Positions 30,830 through 40,499 of a DNA stretch of 64,000 bases are shown in pieces. The DNA is from Vibrio mexicanus (GTDB lineage Bacteria; Pseudomonadota; Gammaproteobacteria; Enterobacterales; Vibrionaceae): assembly GCF_001012815.1 (NCBI RefSeq), contig NZ_JYJP01000021.1, positions 24,204 to 88,203 of the forward strand. The letters run 5' to 3'. The notes under the pieces are model-generated. The model saw nothing but the letters and a program-made list of their open reading frames with translations. It was not told the origin of the DNA and ran no database searches. The position numbers and the translations under genes were made by a program. How positions within the stretch are numbered: the first letter of the stretch is position 1; each line of letters opens with the position of its first letter.

Positions 30830-33800
30830 ATGTTTAAGATCTTTATTAACCGACCCAAGCTCGCCATTGTTCTTTCCATTTTTATATCCATAGCTGGCGT
30901 ACTGTCTGCGCTTCAATCCCCGATGGGGCGATACCCAGACGTCGCTCCGCTGACGATTGCTGTAGACACATGGATGGATGGTGCGACAGCAGAAGTACTC
31001 ACCAAGACAGTTGCACCTGAAATAGAAAAGCAGGTGAATGGCGTAGCGGGTATGCAGTACATGAAGTCCACCTCTAGTGCTGATGGCACCTATTCTTTGG
31101 AGATTGTGTTTGAGAATGGAACCGACGCTGATAATGCGGTGACATTAGTACAGAACAGGGTGAATCTCGCATTACCAGAACTGCCTGGTGATGTCATGCG
31201 AAATGGTGTGAAAGTAGAAAAGCTATCTAACGGTATGTTAATTGGCCTTTCAATCCAAGACCCTAACGGACAAGCCACCGACACAGAGATCAGTTCATTC
31301 GCAGGCGGTGAATTTAAAGAGGCGCTGCAACGTATTTCTGGTGTGTCAAAAGTGGATGTTTTAGGTGAGAAAAAATACGCAATGCGTATATGGTTAGATC
31401 CTAACAAAATGCGCCAATTTTCCGTTGATGTTGATGCCATTCAGCAAGCTATCGCGACTCAAAACAAGATCAGCCCTGCGGGTTCGTTGGTCGGTGACTT
31501 GCTTGAGTATCCTTTGACTGTCGATGGCGGCCTTACCACTCAAGAGCAGTTTGAAAACATCGTTGTTCGCGGTGGTGCTTTGCAGAGAAAAGTCTTCCTC
31601 AAAGATGTAGCAAAAATTGAATTAGGCGCAGAGGTTTATACTGCGAATGCATACTCAGGAGTGAACGATGGCTCGGTGGTATTCATTTATAAAACGCCAG
31701 ATGCGAATGCGGTTGAGGTTGGCTCAGCGGTCGCAGAGCTATTGAAAGAGTTACCGACTGAGTATCAAATTGAGTATGTCTATGACGCGACAAGCTTTGT
31801 TCACGGTGCGATCGATAACGTATTAGAAACCTTGTTACTTGCCGTTTTGATCGTAGGCTCGGTGACACTGATCTTCATGCAATCGCTCCGTTTAACCATG
31901 ATTACTGTCACTGCCATTCCTGTTTCTCTGATTGGTACCTTCACTTTCATGTACGCTTTGGGTATCGACATCAATATCATTTCTATGTTGGGCTTGGTCA
32001 TGGCCATCGGTATTGTGGTTGATGCTGCCATCATTGTGATTGAAGCAGCAGAGCACGAGTTCCATAACAGCCCTAAAATCACAGTAAAAGAGGCGGTCGA
32101 ATTGGCTCTTGATAAAGTTGTCGCACCGATCATCGCATCCGCTTTGGTACTCCTTTCTGTGTTTGCTCCTACGATCTTTATGAGTGGCATGACAGGTATT
32201 ATTTACAGTGAGTTTGGCATCGTGCTGAGTGTTTCAGTGCTAGTGTCAACGGTTGTTGCTCTGAGTCTAACCCCAGCGCTTTGCGCTCTATTTATGAAGC
32301 CGCCGAAGAAAGGCAAATTGGCTCAAAGCGTCGAGAAGGTGATCGGCTACAAGATTTCTTCATTCACATTCTTAACCAAATGCTTTGTTCGCTTCCCTCT
32401 TATCTCGTTACTTCTATTGGGCGGTGGTGTTTGGTTGGCTGTTGAGCAGGGACAAGAGTTACCTCAAGGTATGTTGCCAGCAGAAGATACCAGTGCCGTG
32501 TTTGTGGTGGGTGGATTCGAGCCGGGTACCGCACTAAAAGTGACAGATCGTTATACCCTAGCCGCCGTTGAGGAGCTGCAAAAGATCGATGGAGTGAAAA
32601 ACTCGATTGCAGCTTCTGGCTTCAACCTTCTCAATGGTAACGCGGATATGAGCAGCTTCTTGATTCTGCTTAACCTAGATTCCATTGATGAGCGTGAACT
32701 ATCCGATGAAGAGATCACCGATAAAGCCAATGAAGTGCTTCAAGAGATGGAGGTCGAAGGTTTTGCGTTCAAGCCGCCAGTGATCCCTGAACTTGGCATG
32801 GTTGATGGTGTGAACATTGTTCTGGTTGATCAAAAAGGGCGTTCTCCTGAAGAGTTGAACCAAGATACTCAAACGATCTTGTCAAAGTTGAATGAGATGG
32901 AATCGGTATCCGTTGCGATGACACAGTTCGCTGTGAACAAACCTTCTGTCAAGCTAAACATTGACCGTAAGCGTATGCTGGAATATGGCATTAGCTACGC
33001 AGATTTAGTTGATGGTATGCAAGCTCACTTTGGTGGTCAGTATGTGAACACGTTCAACCTCAACGGTAGAAACTACAAGGTGATAATGCAAAACAGCCCA
33101 GAACATAGATTGAATGAAAAAGCACTGAACAATGTCTACATCAACTATGGAAATGGTCAAAGTCGCCCTGCTAATGAGCTGTTCTCAATCGAAGAAGTGA
33201 AGGTGCCGAACTTTATCAACCGATACAATGCGATGCAGTCGGTATCGATTGATGTTCTACCATCAAGCTCAACTGGCGCGGTGATTGCGGACTTGCAAGC
33301 GCTCGACCTTCCAGAAGGTTACTCGATTGAGTTCACTGGCACTGCCAAAGAGGAGATCGAGGCAGGCAGCCAAGCGGTGGTTATCCTCGCTCTAGCGTTG
33401 CTAATTACTTACTTAGTGCTTGCCGGACAATATGAGAGCTGGTTAATTCCGGCAGCAATCATGGCAATGGTCCCAACGGCGGTAATCGGCATTATCGGAG
33501 GAGTATCATTGCTTGGAGCTGAGGTGACGATATTCACTCAACTTTCGGCCGTACTCCTAGTCGGCATGGCGGTTCGAAATGCAATCTTGATTGTCGAGTA
33601 CGCCAAAGAACTGCGTGAAGTTCAAGGCTTACCATTGAAGACCGCAGCCGTTGAAGCAATGCGCTTGCGTGCAAGAGCAGTATTTATGACTGCGTTCTCT
33701 TTCGCGGTAGGTCTGGTTCCATTGATGATGGCAGATGCAATTGGTAGCGGAGCACAACAAGCACTCGGCTGGGCATCGTTTGGCGGTATTGTTACCGCGA

Positions 33801-33898
33801 CTTTCCTCGGGTGTATTGCTGCATGTATCTTCTTTGTGGTCTTCCAACTGATTCGAGAGCGTTTTAAATCACCACAGCTAGAGGTTTGTCCACAGTAA
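30830..33898 (+). CDS. RND multidrug efflux pump, inner-membrane subunit (AcrB/HAE1-like)
   Basis: A 1022-residue RND transporter. N-terminal MFKIFINRP, a periplasmic porter region, and a second similar half with TM bundles give the usual 12-TM architecture. GRYPDVAPLTI near residue 35 matches the HAE1 subfamily (RYPxIAPP). Proton-relay aspartates lie in the TM4 region (VMAIGIVVDAAIIVIE) and conserved helices in GMAVRNAILIVEYAKELREVQG. Unusually, no periplasmic adaptor (AcrA-like) or TolC gene lies beside it. ATG 30830 has AGAGG at 7 nt; the upstream in-frame extension to 30764 lacks one. The length is normal, with no breaks. Confidence 0.92.
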   Translation: MFKIFINRPKLAIVLSIFISIAGVLSALQSPMGRYPDVAPLTIAVDTWMDGATAEVLTKTVAPEIEKQVNGVAGMQYMKSTSSADGTYSLEIVFENGTDADNAVTLVQNRVNLALPELPGDVMRNGVKVEKLSNGMLIGLSIQDPNGQATDTEISSFAGGEFKEALQRISGVSKVDVLGEKKYAMRIWLDPNKMRQFSVDVDAIQQAIATQNKISPAGSLVGDLLEYPLTVDGGLTTQEQFENIVVRGGALQRKVFLKDVAKIELGAEVYTANAYSGVNDGSVVFIYKTPDANAVEVGSAVAELLKELPTEYQIEYVYDATSFVHGAIDNVLETLLLAVLIVGSVTLIFMQSLRLTMITVTAIPVSLIGTFTFMYALGIDINIISMLGLVMAIGIVVDAAIIVIEAAEHEFHNSPKITVKEAVELALDKVVAPIIASALVLLSVFAPTIFMSGMTGIIYSEFGIVLSVSVLVSTVVALSLTPALCALFMKPPKKGKLAQSVEKVIGYKISSFTFLTKCFVRFPLISLLLLGGGVWLAVEQGQELPQGMLPAEDTSAVFVVGGFEPGTALKVTDRYTLAAVEELQKIDGVKNSIAASGFNLLNGNADMSSFLILLNLDSIDERELSDEEITDKANEVLQEMEVEGFAFKPPVIPELGMVDGVNIVLVDQKGRSPEELNQDTQTILSKLNEMESVSVAMTQFAVNKPSVKLNIDRKRMLEYGISYADLVDGMQAHFGGQYVNTFNLNGRNYKVIMQNSPEHRLNEKALNNVYINYGNGQSRPANELFSIEEVKVPNFINRYNAMQSVSIDVLPSSSTGAVIADLQALDLPEGYSIEFTGTAKEEIEAGSQAVVILALALLITYLVLAGQYESWLIPAAIMAMVPTAVIGIIGGVSLLGAEVTIFTQLSAVLLVGMAVRNAILIVEYAKELREVQGLPLKTAAVEAMRLRARAVFMTAFSFAVGLVPLMMADAIGSGAQQALGWASFGGIVTATFLGCIAACIFFVVFQLIRERFKSPQLEVCPQ

Positions 33899-33934
33899 TA
33901 CCAACTTGTAAAAGCAACATGAACGCCTCCTGAT

Positions 33935-33970
33935 ACTCAGCCTAGTTTTCGAACTAGGCTGAGTTGTTTT
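33935..33970 (+). terminator. Terminator after the RND gene
   Basis: A 13-bp perfect stem, ACTCAGCCTAGTT / AACTAGGCTGAGT, with a TTCG tetraloop followed by TGTTTT. Confidence 0.9.
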
Positions 33971-34115
33971 ATGAGTAGCTGAATGGGCCTATCAAACACA
34001 CTTTTGGACAGAAACGTTTTATAGATTTTACTAAATTAGTAAATTACGGATAACTACAAGTAAGGAAAACCCCTGTGCTTGGTGCACAGTATTGATGAAT
34101 AGTTATCACCGGTAG

Positions 34116-35039
34116 TTACCTTCTATATTTCTTAAATCGAACTAATTCTTTGGTCACATGCTCGAAGAAAGCTGTTAATACAACATTATCTTTCTTGTCA
34201 CGATACAAAGCACATAAGTGGGCCGGTAGCTTTTCTCTGAGCTTGATAAAATGTACATTGCTCCAACGGTGATAGCTAAAACTGGTTGGAACGATAGACA
34301 CCAGATTACTACTCGCTACAATCGAAACGAGAGTATTCGGTTCATACACTTCTTGAAAAATATTGATATAGTGTCCATGCGTTAAAAAAGTATCGACGAT
34401 CAACTTTGACGATGCCGAATCTTGTCTTTGCATAAAGATAAATTGCTCATCTTTTAACTCTTCAATAGAGATCATCTTTCTGTCTTTGAAAGCATGATTG
34501 TTCGCGACCACTACGCACATTTCATCATCCACCATCTTTTCTGCGTTAAGCGGCGCGGTATTGATGGTGTCAGCAAATCGAACTAACCCAATATCGATCT
34601 TATGTTTACATAGGCTCGATTTCTGTTCCTCTGGCGTCATCTCAAAGATCTGAAAACCGAAATCAGGGTAAGCATCTTTAAAGCTTCTCAAGGCATCACC
34701 TAACCCTGCCCAAAAGAAAGAACTGATCAACCCAACATTCAACGATTTGTTTTCATTCCTACCTTGTTCAATCACCTTACGAACCGAAGTATCCAACACT
34801 CTGAAAATGGTTTGGCACTCTTCAAACAGTAATTGCCCCGTATTGGTTAGCTCGACAGTTCTTGTATCGCGGATAAACAGAGGGCTGCCAATGATTCGTT
34901 CCAGTTCTTTGATTTGTGCACTTAATGGCGAGTTGGAGATGTGAAGTTTTTTTGCCGCATTACCGAAATGCTTGTCTGTCGCGACTTGGTAAAAGTAGCG
35001 AAGCATCTTGAGAGTGATCTTTGATGAGTGATCTAGCAT
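34116..35039 (-). CDS. LysR-family regulator of the adjacent nucleoside locus (inferred)
   Basis: A 307-residue LysR protein. The HTH is in NAAKKLHISNSPLSAQIKELERIIGSPLFIR (about 20-55), followed by the effector-binding domain. ATG 35039 is chosen because AGAGG precedes it at about 7 nt and because family proteins start this close to the HTH; the frame is open to 35147. It is divergent from ribokinase, with a perfect T-N11-A LysR-type box at 35189-35201 and a CRP-like site at 35049-35064 between them. Control of the nucleoside genes is therefore likely but inferred. Confidence 0.87.
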   Translation of the reverse strand: MLDHSSKITLKMLRYFYQVATDKHFGNAAKKLHISNSPLSAQIKELERIIGSPLFIRDTRTVELTNTGQLLFEECQTIFRVLDTSVRKVIEQGRNENKSLNVGLISSFFWAGLGDALRSFKDAYPDFGFQIFEMTPEEQKSSLCKHKIDIGLVRFADTINTAPLNAEKMVDDEMCVVVANNHAFKDRKMISIEELKDEQFIFMQRQDSASSKLIVDTFLTHGHYINIFQEVYEPNTLVSIVASSNLVSIVPTSFSYHRWSNVHFIKLREKLPAHLCALYRDKKDNVVLTAFFEHVTKELVRFKKYRR

Positions 35040-35048
35040 GGTTACCTC

Positions 35049-35064
35049 TGTGATCTTTATCACG
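35049..35064. promoter_or_regulatory. CRP-like site upstream of the LysR gene
   Basis: TGTGA-TCTTTA-TCACG matches the CRP consensus at 9 of 10 key positions. It lies just 10 bp upstream of the LysR start codon, and about 260 bp before ribokinase. Confidence 0.6.
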
Positions 35065-35188
35065 TAAAGTGCACGATATGACGACTCTCTGATTCCGAAA
35101 ACTAGTTGAGACGTCACAAAATTTAATCCATTGTTTAATAAGAACATTTATGTAAACAATAACAAACTGTTTGCTTAATAGCCTAAAA

Positions 35189-35202
35189 TATCAAGTTTTG
35201 AT
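35189..35202. promoter_or_regulatory. LysR-type box in the divergent promoter
   Basis: T-N11-A with internal inverted repeat ATCAA-GTT-TTGAT, about 120 bp upstream of the ribokinase ATG and about 150 bp from the LysR ATG. Confidence 0.5.
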
Positions 35203-35323
35203 GAGTTTATAATGGTTACATTATCCTGACAAACAGCATAATAAGTATTTATTTTGAGATATACCAGATGAAGTGAGTTCTAGATACTGCAACCAAGTAA
35301 GTAATCTTCAACAGGCGTTAATC

Positions 35324-36265
35324 ATGGATATTTCATCAAACAATAAAGGTGTATTGGTCACAGGCTCTTACAACCTTGATATTGTCTCTCGAGTGGCATC
35401 ATTTCCTCAAAAAGGAGAGACGGTTCGCGTCTTATCTAAAAAGTTTCTTTCTGGTGGTAAAGGCGCGAACCAAGCAACAGCATGTCGAAGAGTGACAGAA
35501 AATACTCACTTCTTTGCCAAAATTGGTCGTGATGATTTTGCCAAGCGAGCTAAGCAGCATTTGGAGGAGCAGCAGTTTGCTTCTCTCACGTTAGCCGAAA
35601 CATACCATTCATCGACAGGTGTTGCGCTTATCACGGTTTCTGAACGTGAGAAAGACAACAACATTGTGTTGGATCTGGGTGCGAACCTGAAGGTAAGCGA
35701 TGCAGATATTCAGGAAATCACCCCTCAAATTGAACAAGCATCCGTTGTGCTGGTACAGCTAGAAAACAATATTGAAGCGGTTTCCGCTGTGCTCCGTAAA
35801 GCGAAGGCACAGGCTAAAACCACGATTTTAAACCCTGCGCCTTACCATGATCAGGTCCACACCTTGCTATCACTGGTGGACGTTATTACCCCGAACGAAA
35901 CCGAGGCTTCTGATCTAAGCGGCATTGCAATTCGTGATATTGAGACTGCCGAACAAGCGGCTTGTGTCATCCATCGTATGGGTGCTGCCAATGTCATTAT
36001 TACTTTGGGAGGCAATGGCTGCCTTGCTTATGATGGCAGTGAATTTAAACGCTTTTTGGCATACCCAGCAGATGTTGTGGACACAAGTGGGGCAGGTGAT
36101 GCGTTTAATGGTTCATTAGCAGCATTTTTATCACTTGGTAAAACCTTCTCGGAATCGATTAACTTCGCGACAGCCTTTGCATCGTGCTCTGTAGAGAATG
36201 AAGGCGCGGCAAACATGCCATCAATGGCTCAAGTTGAAGCTAAGTTAGCGACGGTAAGGAAGTAA
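35324..36265 (+). CDS. rbsK: Ribokinase (PfkB family)
   Basis: A 313-residue PfkB carbohydrate kinase that phosphorylates ribose at O5 in the cytoplasm. It shows the sugar-binding GGKGANQA (44-51) and the catalytic/ATP-binding signature DTSGAGDAF (253-261) with base D259. The N-terminal GSYNLDIVSRVASFP and FAKIGRDDFA also fit ribokinase. ATG 35324 was picked because the protein domain starts there; the frame is open to 35273 and the ribosome site is weak (AGGCG). It is the first of four genes in a row that would take up and break down nucleosides. The ribose released by the hydrolase downstream is its natural substrate. Confidence 0.85.
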   Translation: MDISSNNKGVLVTGSYNLDIVSRVASFPQKGETVRVLSKKFLSGGKGANQATACRRVTENTHFFAKIGRDDFAKRAKQHLEEQQFASLTLAETYHSSTGVALITVSEREKDNNIVLDLGANLKVSDADIQEITPQIEQASVVLVQLENNIEAVSAVLRKAKAQAKTTILNPAPYHDQVHTLLSLVDVITPNETEASDLSGIAIRDIETAEQAACVIHRMGAANVIITLGGNGCLAYDGSEFKRFLAYPADVVDTSGAGDAFNGSLAAFLSLGKTFSESINFATAFASCSVENEGAANMPSMAQVEAKLATVRK

Positions 36266-36267
36266 AG

Positions 36268-37158
36268 ATGCGCAACATTATTATTGATACCGACATCGGT
36301 GATGATGCAGACGATATTCTGGCACTAGGTCTAGCGCTATCGACCGATCAGCTAAACCTTATTGGCGTTACAACGGTATTCAAGAACACCCGACTAAGAG
36401 CAAAGATGGCAAAAAGTGTTCTTCAGTTAGCGAGTCGTGAAAACATCCCTGTGTATGCAGGGTGTGAGCATCGCATTAATGGCGAAGAAAACGACAACGA
36501 AGAGATCCCTTGCCAATACCAAGGGAAAATGGACAGTCAGTTGATTGAAACCGAGCATGCCGTTGACTTTATGGCTCACGCACTAATGCAGGAGAATCTC
36601 ACGATTGTTGCGATAGGGCCGCTAACCAACGTTGCAACTCTTATCAAGGAGCATCCAGAGTTAATTAAAAATATTGATGAATTGGTTCTAATGGGTGGCT
36701 GTTATTATCGACACGTCAATGAGTGGAATATTATTTGCGACCCTGAAGCCGCCGATATTGTCTTTAACTCTGGCATTAATATTCGCGCTGTTGGTCTGGA
36801 TGTTACAACCAAATGTCATTTCGATGGTGACTATCTTTCTCAGGCTCAAGATAACGCCAATACAGAGTTGAAGCAAATTCTAATTGAAAGCTGTGACGCT
36901 TGGTTTAATAAAACCGGATTCACTCCAATACTGCACGACCCTCTTACAGTATTTTCTCTTCTAGAAGAGAGTGATATTGAATATAACCAAGAAAAAGTTC
37001 GCGTTGAATTAAAGGGGCAGCACACCACAGGCATGACGGTGTGTACTGAAGACGGAATTTGGGGAAGAAAAACGAAAAACCCAAATTGCTTGGTTGCTAA
37101 AAATTTAAATTATTCACAGTTCGTTGAGTTTTTCCTAAATAGCGTGTTTCTAAAATAA
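36268..37158 (+). CDS. Inosine-uridine-type nucleoside hydrolase
   Basis: A 296-residue IUNH-family hydrolase that splits ribonucleosides into base and ribose. The N-terminal Ca2+-binding aspartate cluster is DTDIGDDADD (7-16), a longer-spaced variant of the family DTDxGxDD. NLIGVTTVFKN, AIGPLTNVA, LMGGCYYRHVNEWNIICDPEAADIVF and ILHDPLTVF match the substrate and metal regions, including the family Asn-x-x-x-D(P)EA(A) segment. The start is 2 nt after the ribokinase stop, with AAGGA ahead, so the two are translationally linked. Base preference cannot be read from the sequence. Confidence 0.9.
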   Translation: MRNIIIDTDIGDDADDILALGLALSTDQLNLIGVTTVFKNTRLRAKMAKSVLQLASRENIPVYAGCEHRINGEENDNEEIPCQYQGKMDSQLIETEHAVDFMAHALMQENLTIVAIGPLTNVATLIKEHPELIKNIDELVLMGGCYYRHVNEWNIICDPEAADIVFNSGINIRAVGLDVTTKCHFDGDYLSQAQDNANTELKQILIESCDAWFNKTGFTPILHDPLTVFSLLEESDIEYNQEKVRVELKGQHTTGMTVCTEDGIWGRKTKNPNCLVAKNLNYSQFVEFFLNSVFLK

Positions 37159-37172
37159 AATATGAGGTCATT

Positions 37173-38552
37173 ATGGCTATAAATAGAATGTCGGTCTTGG
37201 AGAAGATAGGCTTTGGTTCTGGTGATTCTGCAATCAACCTATCTATGATATCGGCGGGTATGCTGATTTATGCGTTTCACGTTCAAATTGTTGGTCTAAC
37301 ACCTGTTGATGCAGGTTGGCTACTTTTATTGGTTCGCATCATTGATGCGGTGACAGACCCTGCGATGGGCTGGGTAACCAATCGCTATAAGTCTCGTTGG
37401 GGACACTACCGTCATTGGATTGGTTTCGCTGCGATTCCAATGGGTATCTCAATGTACTTGATGTTCACCACAGTTGGTGATACTTACCAAGCGAAGCTAT
37501 TGTGGGCATATGGCACGTATATCTTTAATACGTTGATGTTCACTATGGTTACCATCCCTTATATATCAATGATTGGTGTTGTTACTGACAACCCAGACGA
37601 GCGTATTACGGCGAACTCATGGCGTTTTACAATGGCGAAGACAGCAACACTACTATGTACGTCATTAGTGCCATTCTGGGTGACATCACAAGCGGATCAA
37701 GTGCAAGGCTATGCGACCTCCTTCGCTATTCTTGGTGCAATTGGTACAGCATGTCTATTGTTTTGTGCGTTCACAACTCGTGAGCACATTGATATTGAAC
37801 CAAACAAAGTACCAGTTGTTGAGCAGCTAAAAAGTCTAGTGAAAAATGACCAATGGATCGTTCTTTGTTCAGCGTGTATCACGCTTATGCTTGCCTTCTT
37901 GGTGCGTGGCAACATCGCCTTTATCTATGGCACAGAATACGCAGGCGCAAGTTTTGGCGTTCAGATCTCTGTCTTCCTAGGCATGTGGTCGGTGGGTGGC
38001 ATTCTTGCTGCCATCGTATCAAAAAAGCTAACCAAACGTTTTTGTAAGATTCAGGTGTTCCGCGTATCAATGTACGCATCCGCACTGATGGGTCTCTCAA
38101 TCTACTTCTTGGTAGGGCAAGGTGAGTTTGTTGCGGCTGTTATTTGTTACTTCCTCTACTGCTTCTTAACAGACCTTAATACCCCAATCTTCTGGGCAAT
38201 GATTTCTGAAGTGAGCGATTATGGTAAGAAGAAAACAGGCATTGATTCATCAGGTATTTCGATGGGAGCAATCTCATTCTGTCAGAAATTAGGTATGGGT
38301 CTTTCAGGTATTGTGACGGGTTACACTCTTCAATACTTTGGTTATTCATCGGAAGTTGAGAAAACACCAGAAGTATTAGCGGGCTTATCATTATCGCTTT
38401 CTGTCGCACCAGCAATCTTCTTCTTAATTACTGGCCTCATTATGCGAAAATATATCATCACAACTAATTACTACAACAAGATGATGGGTAAACCTGTAGA
38501 TAAAAAAGATATTTCAGAAGCTCATCAAGAAATTACCGAATCAAATTATTAA
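37173..38552 (+). CDS. GPH-family sodium/proton symporter, probable nucleoside transporter
   Basis: A 459-residue 12-TM carrier of the glycoside-pentoside-hexuronide (MelB-like) family. Diagnostic parts include GFGSGDSAINLSM (start of helix 1), LLVRIIDAVTDPAMGWVTNRYKSRWGHYRHWI (conserved D and R residues after helix 2), MVTIPYISMIG and the late DYGKKKTGIDSSG. GPH members usually carry sugars. Its place between nucleoside hydrolase, ribokinase and a porin argues for nucleosides or ribosides here, which is inference. GAGGT precedes ATG 37173. No defects were seen. Confidence 0.85.
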   Translation: MAINRMSVLEKIGFGSGDSAINLSMISAGMLIYAFHVQIVGLTPVDAGWLLLLVRIIDAVTDPAMGWVTNRYKSRWGHYRHWIGFAAIPMGISMYLMFTTVGDTYQAKLLWAYGTYIFNTLMFTMVTIPYISMIGVVTDNPDERITANSWRFTMAKTATLLCTSLVPFWVTSQADQVQGYATSFAILGAIGTACLLFCAFTTREHIDIEPNKVPVVEQLKSLVKNDQWIVLCSACITLMLAFLVRGNIAFIYGTEYAGASFGVQISVFLGMWSVGGILAAIVSKKLTKRFCKIQVFRVSMYASALMGLSIYFLVGQGEFVAAVICYFLYCFLTDLNTPIFWAMISEVSDYGKKKTGIDSSGISMGAISFCQKLGMGLSGIVTGYTLQYFGYSSEVEKTPEVLAGLSLSLSVAPAIFFLITGLIMRKYIITTNYYNKMMGKPVDKKDISEAHQEITESNY

Positions 38553-38625
38553 CCTAACTTTCTCACTAAATAAAAAACCTTAGTGAGCCAATAAAATATC
38601 AACAACAAAGACAAGAGACACTAGA

Positions 38626-39348
38626 ATGAATAAAATATTGCCTCTATCTATGCTTGCAGCAAGCATGCTAATCCCTACTATTTCGATGGCGGAAGTAGCA
38701 TTAGAAAATGAAGACGTGTTAGATAGTAACCCGGTATATTTGGAATTTTATACTCGCTATGAAGAAGAGCGTAATGTTGGTCTTCAAGGGCTTACTGGAT
38801 GGATTACATTCTCAGATTTTTATGAAATTGAGTTTGGCGCTGAAGTAAATACCGACGGTTACTATGAATATAACTTGGGTAAATTTATTCCACTGACCGA
38901 TAAGGCTTGGCTTCATACCTATGTCGGCTATACACAGTGGAACTATCGTTTATCTCTTCGCGGAGGATACAATTTTGATAATGGCTTAATGGTGAATGCG
39001 CGCGTTCGTCCTGAGTTCGGCTACGACGATTGGATCGGTATCGATGAAAGTGGCAATGAAGTTAACTACGGCACTAACCTGTCTGTTCGTACCGATCTAT
39101 TTATTGGTTACAACTCCGATCGCTATGAGTTCTTCTACAACCGAGTTGATAACTTTGAAACAGATAAGGAAATTGCCGACACATTCCGTAATGGCACTCA
39201 TATGGCGACAGACCACGAATTCCGTGTGACTTACACTGCAAATAAATGGCGACCATACTTCCAAACGACAGTCATGAAAGACGGTTTTTTTAATGGCACA
39301 TCCTACGAAGACGATCTTCGTTGGCAAGTTGCTTTGCCTTACCTATGA
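38626..39348 (+). CDS. Outer-membrane porin, KdgM/OmpG-like, of the nucleoside locus
   Basis: A 240-residue protein with signal peptide MNKILPLSMLAASMLIPTISMA. The mature part is a series of alternating aromatic and polar strands, about 12 by eye, and ends with VALPYL. This looks like the monomeric substrate-specific channels of the KdgM/NanC type, or OmpG; family assignment is tentative. It follows the symporter by 73 bp and closes the four-gene set, so it most likely lets the locus substrate cross the outer membrane. I did not see a terminator immediately after it, but a 12-bp hairpin lies 60 bp downstream. Confidence 0.75.
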   Translation: MNKILPLSMLAASMLIPTISMAEVALENEDVLDSNPVYLEFYTRYEEERNVGLQGLTGWITFSDFYEIEFGAEVNTDGYYEYNLGKFIPLTDKAWLHTYVGYTQWNYRLSLRGGYNFDNGLMVNARVRPEFGYDDWIGIDESGNEVNYGTNLSVRTDLFIGYNSDRYEFFYNRVDNFETDKEIADTFRNGTHMATDHEFRVTYTANKWRPYFQTTVMKDGFFNGTSYEDDLRWQVALPYL

Positions 39349-39407
39349 ACATTTGAAGAATTTCACTTTCAACATCTGATTATTAGAAGAAAACACCAAA
39401 GCCATTA

Positions 39408-39434
39408 GCGGCAGTCATTGTAAATGACTGCCGC
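39408..39434 (+). terminator. Hairpin, probable terminator of the nucleoside operon
   Basis: A 12-bp stem, GCGGCAGTCATT / AATGACTGCCGC, with a 3-nt loop, then GTTGATCGCATTTTTCT. The rest of 39349-39730 shows no gene I can support. Confidence 0.6.
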
Positions 39435-39730
39435 GTTGATCGCATTTTTCTGTCTATGAACTTTATTGTAATTTTTTCTCATTTTTCCCTACTACTCTGC
39501 GCTGTAGGGAAACAATACCTAGCAAGTTACAAGTTATTAGAAAAAGTAGGTCAAACCCACATCCGCAAAGTTAAACGGATAAGAGTGCTAGCTTAAAAAA
39601 GGGCAAATTCTCGACAGAAGTGCTATCGATTGGTTTGAGCGCATTGATTTTTGGGGAAGCGGAGGAGCTTTGTTACGCTAATGAGGTGCAGAGCATTTCG
39701 TAAATGAGATCTGCTCGAACTGCATGAGTG

Positions 39731-40183
39731 TCAGAACGAACTGTTTTGCACTGAATATGGAATTGGAAACATCCGGTCATAAGCCAAGTTAAATCCCCAA
39801 GCATAGAACAGAGCGTAAACGACAAAGCCAATATCTAGGATGAACGCATCAATCAACGACAGACCCAGGCTCCAAGCTAAGATAGGGATCGTTATCAGGA
39901 TCAAACCAAGCTCAAATAGCAGAGCATGGTTCAAGCGTTGACGCTTAGATTTTTGACAGTGTCCTTGAGTTTCAATCAAATACACATAGAACGCGTAGTT
40001 AAAGGCCATGTTCCACAACATCGCCAGCACAGACAGCGCCAACGCGACCAAACCAACCGTACTTTTATCTTGACTCATAAATAGGCTGCTAATTGGAACT
40101 AAGGTGCCTAACAACCCTAATTCAAAGAATAGCGTATGTCTGATGCGATCAAAATGAGTGCGGCCAATGGCTTGCTGATTCAT
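39731..40183 (-). CDS. PACE-family efflux protein (AceI-like)
   Basis: A 150-residue four-helix membrane protein made of two tandem BTP repeats, each with an R-x-x-H-x-x-x-F-E start: RIRHTLFFELGLLGTLVPISS and RLNHALLFELGLILITIPILAW. This is the signature of proteobacterial antimicrobial compound efflux (PACE) proteins such as AceI, which export chlorhexidine and short diamines in exchange for protons. The first-helix Glu of AceI is conserved (E21). It lies on the minus strand with its own promoter, apparently not part of the neighbouring outer-membrane genes. Confidence 0.85.
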   Translation of the reverse strand: MNQQAIGRTHFDRIRHTLFFELGLLGTLVPISSLFMSQDKSTVGLVALALSVLAMLWNMAFNYAFYVYLIETQGHCQKSKRQRLNHALLFELGLILITIPILAWSLGLSLIDAFILDIGFVVYALFYAWGFNLAYDRMFPIPYSVQNSSF

Positions 40184-40376
40184 GTCTTAACCCTCTTTTG
40201 TTTTGTTCTGTTTCGGCAATTATTAAGCTCAGATAGAAATAGATACAGTTAGAATCTATTGTCATTATGAATAGATAAGAAGATTCAATATTAGAGAGAT
40301 ATATCATTAGAACAATGTATCTAAAAGAGTAATAGAACCTATTTTGGGAATCTCGAACAACCCACGTAAATTTGAC

Positions 40377-40499
40377 CACCTAGCCAGAGGAACTGGCGGT
40401 AAACATAGGGAGATCATTTAATATTCGAGGTAATCAAAATGAAAAAACTTATTCTAGCATCAACACTAGCCATTATTTCTGCATCATCATTCGCAGCGG
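40377..40499 (+). repeat. Duplicated leader and signal-peptide segment, copy 1
   Basis: The block AGAGGAACTGGCGGTAAACA... through TCGAGGTAATCAAA, ATG and the signal-peptide codons recurs at 41412-41540, nearly identical in the signal region. It marks a tandem duplication of the outer-membrane gene with its 5' UTR. Confidence 0.85.
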
